From contig JAFTDF010000039.1 of NCBI GenBank assembly GCA_017454295.1, positions 1 to 40,271 of the forward strand: a stretch of 40,271 nucleotides of DNA, read 5' to 3'. Below the pieces are notes generated by a model, which did not search any database, was not told the origin of the DNA, and saw nothing but the letters and a program-made list of their open reading frames with translations. Source of the stretch: Bacilli bacterium. Lineage in GTDB: Bacteria > Bacillota_I > Bacilli_A > RFN20 > CAG-826. Shown here piece after piece: positions 35,266 to 40,271 of the stretch. Every line of letters begins with the position of its first letter. The stretch's first letter is position 1. A program made the translations under genes and the position numbers.

Positions 35266-35883
35266 ATGCCCGAAATCATCACCTTCGAAAACGGAAACAT
35301 GGGAAATACCTATGTTCTTCACGACGGGAAATCCGCCCTCGTTTTCGATATGGGGATTCGGGGCAAGACGCTAGAAAACTATTTGGAAAAGCACGGTTTA
35401 TCCTTGCTTGCGGTGCTCCTGACCCATGGCCATTACGACCATATCATGGGATTGGGCGACCTTTCCCTAGATGTGCCCGTATATATTGGGGCGGGCGACG
35501 CGGATTATCTGCGTGATCCCGGATTGAATCTCGGCGAGGATTTCTTTGGGAAACCCTTCGTTCTCGATAAAATCGAGCCAAAGACGCTAAGTGGTGGGGA
35601 AGCAATGAAAATCGGCCCCTTTGCCATCCAAACGATCGCCACGCCCTTCCATACCGGCGGGTCGCTTTGCTATTACCTAAAAGACGAAGGCATTCTCTTT
35701 TCCGGCGATACCTTGTTTCGCCTCTCCATTGGGCGCAGCGATTTACCGGGTTCCTGCCCGCGCTTCCAGCGTGAGAGCTTAGCCAAATTAAAGGCACTTC
35801 CCTTAGCGACGAAGGTCTATCCGGGCCATGGCAAGCCCACCGAAATTGCCTTTGAAATCGCCCACGGTTTCCTGGGAGAATAA
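35266..35883 (+). CDS. MBL-fold hydrolase (hydroxyacylglutathione hydrolase-like)
   Basis: 205 residues. Metallo-beta-lactamase fold: NTYVLHDGKSALVFDMG, metal motif THGHYDH, FHTGGSLCYY, LFSGDTLFR and GHGKPT, the order seen in the small YqgX/GloB-like group. Substrate cannot be deduced. ATG 35266 gives the normal distance to NTYVLHD, but leaves no room for a ribosome site because the rpmG terminator ends at 35265; ATG 35299 (MGNTYV) after AACGGAAAC is an alternative. A weak GC-rich direct repeat and T-run follow at 35901-35926. Confidence 0.9.
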   Translation: MPEIITFENGNMGNTYVLHDGKSALVFDMGIRGKTLENYLEKHGLSLLAVLLTHGHYDHIMGLGDLSLDVPVYIGAGDADYLRDPGLNLGEDFFGKPFVLDKIEPKTLSGGEAMKIGPFAIQTIATPFHTGGSLCYYLKDEGILFSGDTLFRLSIGRSDLPGSCPRFQRESLAKLKALPLATKVYPGHGKPTEIAFEIAHGFLGE

Positions 35884-35946
35884 CGAATCGTCGGGATTTA
35901 TGGCGCTTTGACGGCGCTTTTTCTTTTCCTTAGCCTTTATATGTAA

Positions 35947-35952
35947 TATAAT
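35947..35952 (+). promoter_or_regulatory. efp operon -10 box
   Basis: Perfect TATAAT at 35947-35952 with a poor -35 region (TTTTCC at 35924). The leader of about 30 bases includes AAAGGAAAA before the efp ATG. Confidence 0.6.
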
Positions 35953-35989
35953 CACGGCGCGTAAGCGCAAATACGAAAGGAAAATTCCC

Positions 35990-36550
35990 ATGATCAACGT
36001 TACCGAACTCCGTCCCGGCAATTACTTCATCGACGAAGGAAACCTCTACCGGGTCATCGACATCCTCTTGAACAAGACCGCCATGCGTAAGATGGTCGCC
36101 AAAGTCAAAGTCAAGAACCTCCGCACCGGTGCCATCACCGAACTCGCCCGCAACTCGGGCTATGGCGTGGAAGACATCCACGTCGACAAATCCATCATGC
36201 AATATCTCTATGATGGCGGCGAAACCTTGGTCTTCATGAATGGCGAAACCTATGAACAGGTCGAACTCCCCAAGGCCACCTATGCTGATATCATCCCCTT
36301 CCTCGCCCCCAATAGCGAAGTCACCATGATGAGCTACGAAGGCGAAATCCTCGACGTCCAGCTCCCCGCCAAGGTCGTCCTCCAAATCGTCGAATGCGAA
36401 CCGGGCGTCCGTGGCGACACCGTCTCCAACGGCGGCTCCAAAGACGCCACCCTCGAAACCGGCTTGAAGCTCCGCGTCCCCCTCTTCATCGAAAACGGTG
36501 AAAAGATCTCCGTCGACACCACCACCGGCAAATACGACGGGAGGGCCTAA
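35990..36550 (+). CDS. efp: Elongation factor P, 'NKTAMR' loop type
   Basis: Relieves ribosome stalling at polyproline. 186 residues in three beta-domains: KOW-like start (MINVTELRPGNYF), middle OB domain (MQYLYDGGETLVFMN, YEQVELP) and C-terminal OB domain with EPGVRGDT, ATLETGLKLRVPLF and an ending SVDTTTGKY. The domain I loop, usually PGKGxA with a modified or conserved basic tip, is NKTAMRKM (28-35), which I recall as the mycoplasma-type form. No modification enzyme (EpmA, YmfI, EarP) is encoded here. Next gene starts two bases after its stop. Confidence 0.96.
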   Translation: MINVTELRPGNYFIDEGNLYRVIDILLNKTAMRKMVAKVKVKNLRTGAITELARNSGYGVEDIHVDKSIMQYLYDGGETLVFMNGETYEQVELPKATYADIIPFLAPNSEVTMMSYEGEILDVQLPAKVVLQIVECEPGVRGDTVSNGGSKDATLETGLKLRVPLFIENGEKISVDTTTGKYDGRA

Positions 36551-36552
36551 TC

Positions 36553-36792
36553 ATGCGTTTCTATTTCGGCTGGGATGCCGGCTGGTTTGGACTCGTCATC
36601 GGGGCCTTGATCATCGGTTTGGTCGTTGGCTTCTTCGTCTCCCGCTATGTCTTTAAGAAAGCGCTCGAGAAGAATCCCCCCATCAACGAAGCGGCCATCC
36701 GTGCCATGTTCCGCTCGATGGGACGCAAACCTTCCGAAGCCCAAATCCGCCAAGTCATGAATTCCATGAAGAAAAACAACTCGATGATGTAA
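36553..36792 (+). CDS. YneF-family (UPF0154) membrane protein
   Basis: 79 residues: one N-terminal membrane helix (about 11-30, LVIGALIIGLVVGFFVSRYV) and the UPF0154 hallmark KNPPINEAAIRAMF followed by MGRKPSEAQIRQVMNSM. Function unknown; widespread in Bacilli and Mollicutes. Its ribosome site GGGAGG lies in the end of efp. Confidence 0.92.
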   Translation: MRFYFGWDAGWFGLVIGALIIGLVVGFFVSRYVFKKALEKNPPINEAAIRAMFRSMGRKPSEAQIRQVMNSMKKNNSMM

Positions 36793-36812
36793 TCATCCAG
36801 AGGTAAAATTTT

Positions 36813-37694
36813 ATGTCCAAAATCCATATTTTCATCGATAGCACCGGCGATCTCCAAAAGGAATTCCGGGACGAATTCGATATCGATTATCTTCCCATGA
36901 CCGTCTCCGTCGACGACAAGCAGATCATCGCTTCCCTCGACTACGATCAGGGCTACTCTCTCCACGATTTCTATGAAATCATGCGTAACGGCAAGCGAAT
37001 CTACACCTCCCAGGTTTCCAACCCGGTGATTGAGGAGAACTTCCGCAAGGCCCTCGTCAAAGGCGAAGACATCCTCTATATCGCTTGCTCGGGCGCCCTT
37101 TCCGCCTCCGTGCGTGCCGCCGAAGTCATCGCCACCAAGCTCCGCGTCGAATATCCGGGCCGTACCATCATCTGCTTCGATCCGACGATCTCCGGTTATG
37201 CCCAAGGCGAAATGGCCATCCGTGCTTCCAAAATGCGTGCGGAAGGCAAATCCATCGACGAAATCTATCAATGGCTCGATGCCAATAAATGGAAATTCAA
37301 CCAATTTGGCACCGTCGAATCCTTGAAATACCTCAAACAAGCTGGCCGCGTTTCCGCCGGCAGCGCCTTCTTTGGCAACCTCCTCGCCGTGAAGCCCATC
37401 ATCATCTCCAACCGGGCTGGTGAGAACTTGGCCAACATCAAAGTCAAAGGCCAGAAGAAAGCTTGGTCCGAAGTGGCTCGCTTGACCGTCGAAGCCGCCG
37501 AAGACGTCGAAAACAAAGAAATCTGGATCGGCCACGCGGATAACCTCGAAGGCGCCGAATTCGTCAAAGAGGAAATCCTCAAACTCGGCAAGCCTAAAGC
37601 CATCCACATCGGTCCGACCGGCCCGATCATCGGCGCTTCCAGCGGCCCGGGTACCGTCATCACCTACGTCTACGGCAAAGAAGTGACCATCTGA
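36813..37694 (+). CDS. fakB: DegV-family fatty acid-binding protein (FakB)
   Basis: Holds a fatty acid while FakA phosphorylates it. 293 residues, two-domain DegV fold: FIDSTGDL at the start, YTSQVSNP (the fatty-acid head-group loop), ACSGALSASVRAA, LKYLKQAGRVSAGSAFFGNLL and HIGPTGPIIGASSGPGT, all DegV/FakB signatures. 20 bases after yneF with an AGAGG site; fakA follows in 14 bases, so kinase and carrier are made together. Confidence 0.93.
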   Translation: MSKIHIFIDSTGDLQKEFRDEFDIDYLPMTVSVDDKQIIASLDYDQGYSLHDFYEIMRNGKRIYTSQVSNPVIEENFRKALVKGEDILYIACSGALSASVRAAEVIATKLRVEYPGRTIICFDPTISGYAQGEMAIRASKMRAEGKSIDEIYQWLDANKWKFNQFGTVESLKYLKQAGRVSAGSAFFGNLLAVKPIIISNRAGENLANIKVKGQKKAWSEVARLTVEAAEDVENKEIWIGHADNLEGAEFVKEEILKLGKPKAIHIGPTGPIIGASSGPGTVITYVYGKEVTI

Positions 37695-37708
37695 GGCGAT
37701 AGGGAACC

Positions 37709-39352
37709 ATGAATACCCTATCACCCGCCTCGTTCGTCTCGATGCTTGAGACTGGTTTCCGCGCCATCAAGCTCGATCGCGAACGTATCAATGACTTGAA
37801 CGTCTTTCCCGTTCCCGATGGCGACACCGGGACCAATATGACCGCCACCTTCAATGGCGGCATTTCGGCGTTGAAATCGGCCAAGGAAGAATCCATCTCC
37901 TCTTTGGCCAGCGCCTTAGCCAATGGGATGCTCTTTGGCGCCCGTGGGAACTCGGGCGTCATCCTTTCTCAATTCTTCTCTGGCTTTGCCAAAGGCTTAG
38001 AGGGGAAAAAGAGCGCTACCCCCGCGGATTTCGTCGCCGCCCTCCAAGAGGGCAAACTCAAAGCCTATAAGGCCGTCGTCAAGCCGGTGGAAGGCACAAT
38101 GCTTACCGTCATCCGGGAAGCCGCCGAAGCCGCGAAGGACCACGCCGAATTCGAGGATTTCGAATCCTTGTTCGCGTTCGTGGTTCCCGTGATGGCCAAA
38201 AGCTTGGACAACACCCCCAATCTCTTAGCCGTCTTAAAAGAAGCCGGCGTCATCGACAGTGGGGGAGCCGGGATCTTATCGATCTTCAACGGCTTCCGTA
38301 AATTCTTCTTAGGCGAAGACGTCGAAGACTCGGTCTTTAATGGTCCGACGCCCGCCGTCTCCACCCAAGGGGACATCCCCTTCGACGAAGATAGCGTGCT
38401 CGATTACGGCTATTGCACCGAATTCATCCTTCAGCTTTTGAAGTCCTTGGATGGGCCGAAGAACTTTGTTCTTCAGGATATGATTGATTACCTCTCTACC
38501 ATCGGGGATTCGATCGTCGCCGTCCAAAACGGGACCATCGTCAAAGTCCACGTCCACACCAAACGCCCGGGCAAAGCCATCGCCTATGCCCAAAAGTTCG
38601 GCGAATTCGTGACCTTCAAGATGGAGAATATGTCCATCCAACATCAGGAAGTCCTTTTAAAGGAGCTCCAGCAAAGCGGTCCTCGGAAGCGCTTCGCCAT
38701 CATCTCGGTGGCGCCAAGCGAAGCCATCGCCGCCTTGTTCCAGGATATGGGCGTCGCCTATTGCGTTAATGGCGGCCAGACGATGAATCCTTCCGCCGCG
38801 GATTTCACCACGGCCTTCGAAGCGGTCAATGCCGACCATATCATCGTCTTCCCCAATAACTCCAACGTCATTCTAACGGCCGAACAAGCCGCATCCTTAT
38901 ATCGGGATAGCCAAGTCACCATCATCCACTCCAAATCGCCCCTAGAGGCCTATTCCGCCATTCCCATGGTGGACTTCGATAACATGACCCTTGAGGAAAA
39001 CCTCACCACGATCCAAGAAGCGATCGATGGGCTCACCGCCTGCGAGGTCTGTCCCGCGGTCCATGATTCCTCGAATAACGGCATCGAAATCAAAGGCGGC
39101 GATTATATGGGCATTGCCTCAGGCAAGCTGCTCGCCTCGGAGCCGACGATGATCGAAGCGGTACGAAAGATGTTCGCTGGCATTGAGGACATCGACGAGA
39201 AAAGCGTTATCACCGTCTTCTATGGTCTTGATGCGACCGACAAAGATAAGGAAGCCTTCCGTAACTTCCTCAGCAAAGAATACCCCGATCTCGAACTGAT
39301 GGAGATCGAGGGGATGCAAACGGTCTATCCGTTGCTCATTGCCCTGGAATAA
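37709..39352 (+). CDS. fakA: Fatty acid kinase FakA (DAK2/DegV-like)
   Basis: Phosphorylates FakB-bound fatty acids to acyl-phosphate, used by PlsX/PlsY for phospholipid or for elongation. 547 residues: N-terminal DAK2 kinase domain with DGDTGTNM and FGARGNSGVILSQFF, a middle Y-loop zinc-type domain, and a C-terminal DegV-like domain (YCVNGGQTMNPS, VFPNNSNVILTAEQAA). AGGG-type ribosome site. plsY, which consumes acyl-phosphate, is encoded on the other strand 360 bases on. Confidence 0.95.
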   Translation: MNTLSPASFVSMLETGFRAIKLDRERINDLNVFPVPDGDTGTNMTATFNGGISALKSAKEESISSLASALANGMLFGARGNSGVILSQFFSGFAKGLEGKKSATPADFVAALQEGKLKAYKAVVKPVEGTMLTVIREAAEAAKDHAEFEDFESLFAFVVPVMAKSLDNTPNLLAVLKEAGVIDSGGAGILSIFNGFRKFFLGEDVEDSVFNGPTPAVSTQGDIPFDEDSVLDYGYCTEFILQLLKSLDGPKNFVLQDMIDYLSTIGDSIVAVQNGTIVKVHVHTKRPGKAIAYAQKFGEFVTFKMENMSIQHQEVLLKELQQSGPRKRFAIISVAPSEAIAALFQDMGVAYCVNGGQTMNPSAADFTTAFEAVNADHIIVFPNNSNVILTAEQAASLYRDSQVTIIHSKSPLEAYSAIPMVDFDNMTLEENLTTIQEAIDGLTACEVCPAVHDSSNNGIEIKGGDYMGIASGKLLASEPTMIEAVRKMFAGIEDIDEKSVITVFYGLDATDKDKEAFRNFLSKEYPDLELMEIEGMQTVYPLLIALE

Positions 39353-39365
39353 ACTAGTGGAAACT

Positions 39366-39393
39366 ACGGCCTGGAAACGGGCCGTTTTCTTTT
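39366..39393 (+). terminator. Rho-independent terminator of the efp-fakA unit
   Basis: ACGGCC / GGCCGT stem (39366-39371, 39380-39385), eight-base loop, then TTTTCTTTTCC-type T-rich tract. Confidence 0.85.
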
Positions 39394-39650
39394 CCCTATT
39401 TTTGCGCGATCCATCCGCCTGCTTTGGCCGCCGGAAACAAGGGAATGGAAACCTGGGAAAAACGCGTTCTCAGGGCCGCCAGCCTCGGCGATGGCTTAGC
39501 AGTAGGGGAGACCTCTTCCCGTTGCTTAGAAGGCGTTTCTAGCGTTTTCGACTTTTGCAAAATTCCAAAATCGATCATCGAATCCAAAAAAGATGATTTG
39601 TCAAAAGTACTTATTGATTTTGTCAACGAAAAACCAAGTCATTATCGAAA
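39394..39650. other. Intergenic stretch without a supported gene
   Basis: Between the fakA and plsY terminators. Short open frames on both strands (39424-39699 plus, 39396-39626 minus from a TTG) resemble no family I know, carry no ribosome site, and their composition changes midway from GC-rich to A/T-rich. A direct repeat of TTTTGTCAA-type sequence (39598-39607 and 39618-39626) is present. Possibly gene debris. Confidence 0.5.
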
Positions 39651-39682
39651 GAAAAAAGACACCATGAATTTTTCACGATGTC
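39651..39682 (-). terminator. Rho-independent terminator of plsY (minus strand)
   Basis: Read on the minus strand, arms 39682-39672 and 39668-39658 pair over 11 positions (two G-U) around a three-base loop, followed by TTTTTTC. Confidence 0.88.
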
Positions 39683-39716
39683 TAATTCACAAGGTTTAAA
39701 AACTACTAATTAATAA

Positions 39717-40271
39717 CTAATTTGCTGCTTTGGAGAAGGGGTTGATGTTTTCTGTACCTTCGGCGAGCCGTTTGATGTTGGCCTTGTGGCGGAAGATCAA
39801 AAGGGCGGAAACGAAGGTATCGACGACGGCGAATTCGATGCCGAGGAACGGGGCGGATTCAAGACCGAACATAAAGGTGAGCCAATGGGGATTCCAGGGC
39901 ACGGAAACTGCGATGATCGCAATGACCCAAGCGGTCACCGTTCCGACGATCCCGGCGACGATGGAAGAAAGCGAGATGTATTTGGATGCTTTGGCCACGC
40001 CTAGGAAGGTGAATCCGGCGAAGATGAACTCGATCCAGCTGGTCAAAACGTTGACGCCCATGAAGCAAGAGACGGCTTTTCCGCCCTTGAACTTGAGGAA
40101 AACCGAGAAGCAATGGCCAAGCGCGGCAAATAGAGCCGATCCCCAATAGTAAAGCGGGGCGGCGTTATAGCCGTTTTCCCAAATCATGAACTCTTTCAGG
40201 CCGGAATAGGTGAGGATTGCCCAAAAGACATAGAAGGGAATGACGGTTTTGAGCATATCTAGGATGATGAC
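39717..40271 (-). CDS. plsY: Glycerol-3-phosphate acyltransferase PlsY (5' end outside window)
   Basis: Membrane enzyme that transfers the acyl group of acyl-phosphate to glycerol-3-phosphate, the first step of phospholipid synthesis. About 185 codons are visible; the frame continues past the window edge (VIILD before MLKTVIP), matching PlsY's internal D-x-x-K-G region, so the first catalytic motif lies outside. Inside are ALGHCFSVFLKFKGGKAV (motif 2), several membrane helices, and the end region LLIFRHKANIKRLAEGTENI with the conserved HxxNIxRLxxGxE motif. FakA and FakB next door supply acyl-phosphate precursors. Confidence 0.94.
   Translation of the reverse strand, partial: VIILDMLKTVIPFYVFWAILTYSGLKEFMIWENGYNAAPLYYWGSALFAALGHCFSVFLKFKGGKAVSCFMGVNVLTSWIEFIFAGFTFLGVAKASKYISLSSIVAGIVGTVTAWVIAIIAVSVPWNPHWLTFMFGLESAPFLGIEFAVVDTFVSALLIFRHKANIKRLAEGTENINPFSKAAN

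Noticed and set aside
35901-35926. Terminator after the MBL gene
   Set aside because: GGCGCT occurs as a direct repeat rather than an inverted one; the only possible stem is 4 bp.
39396-39699. Small ORFs on both strands between fakA and plsY
   Set aside because: No ribosome site, no recognisable motif, they run over the plsY terminator or start at TTG, and the base composition changes abruptly in the middle.
1-40271. CRISPR arrays, tRNA/rRNA genes, insertion sequences, prophage
   Set aside because: No regularly spaced repeats, cloverleaf with TTCGAAT-type loop, transposase or phage gene could be found by reading both strands.

Overview
The window reads as a chromosome segment of an uncultured, gut-type Bacilli/Mollicutes-related bacterium with the standard code (TAA, TAG and TGA all end genes; Trp is TGG). 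Pointers are the HrcA/CIRCE heat-shock operon, the dnaG-rpoD-trmK macromolecular-synthesis cluster, an elongation factor P with the 'NKTAMR' loop that I associate with mycoplasma-type EF-P, FakA/FakB fatty-acid activation, a YneF-type protein, and Ser-rich lipoproteins with BspA-type leucine-rich repeats. Codons strongly favour C in the third position, which creates many long antisense shadow ORFs. The lineage (RF39/RFN20-like) is an inference.

Layout. 1-2.1 kb: lepA with its own promoter and terminator. 2.1-5.4 kb: an accessory stretch with a truncated HigB toxin plus intact HigA, a Fic-like protein that has lost its catalytic motif, a coupled one-helix membrane peptide, and hemW. 5.5-11.5 kb: two surface lipoprotein genes. 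The first (4.4 kb, InlB-B/DUF6273-like/LRR_5) is broken by one in-frame stop. The second follows a decayed copy of the hemW 3' end, so the region looks built by tandem duplication. 11.6-16.4 kb: hrcA-grpE-dnaK-dnaJ behind a promoter with two CIRCE operators. 16.5-19.7 kb: zinc-ribbon/TM2 protein, rsmE, an unknown gene, mtaB. 19.7-22.2 kb: rpmF, deoC, rpsU, and a C39-peptidase/membrane protein resembling a peptidase-containing ABC exporter without its ATPase. 22.2-24.7 kb: ybeY-cdd-era-recO. 24.7-30.0 kb: glyS, dnaG-rpoD-trmK. 30.0-35.0 kb: ispH (-), a DEAD-box helicase (+), an AbiE type IV toxin-antitoxin pair (-), ispG (-). 35.0-40.3 kb: rpmG, an MBL-fold hydrolase, efp-yneF-fakB-fakA, and plsY (-, cut by the window edge).

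The genes are mostly housekeeping: translation (lepA, efp, ribosomal proteins, RNA-modification enzymes), protein folding, replication and transcription initiation, MEP isoprenoid synthesis (ispG, ispH) and phospholipid synthesis from fatty acids (FakB, FakA, PlsY). Genome-wise the most interesting point is start-site architecture: at least eight genes have a -10 box ending only 4-9 bases before the start codon and no Shine-Dalgarno, implying leaderless mRNAs, whereas the heat-shock and many other genes have strong Shine-Dalgarno sites. I saw no tRNA, rRNA, CRISPR array or insertion sequence.
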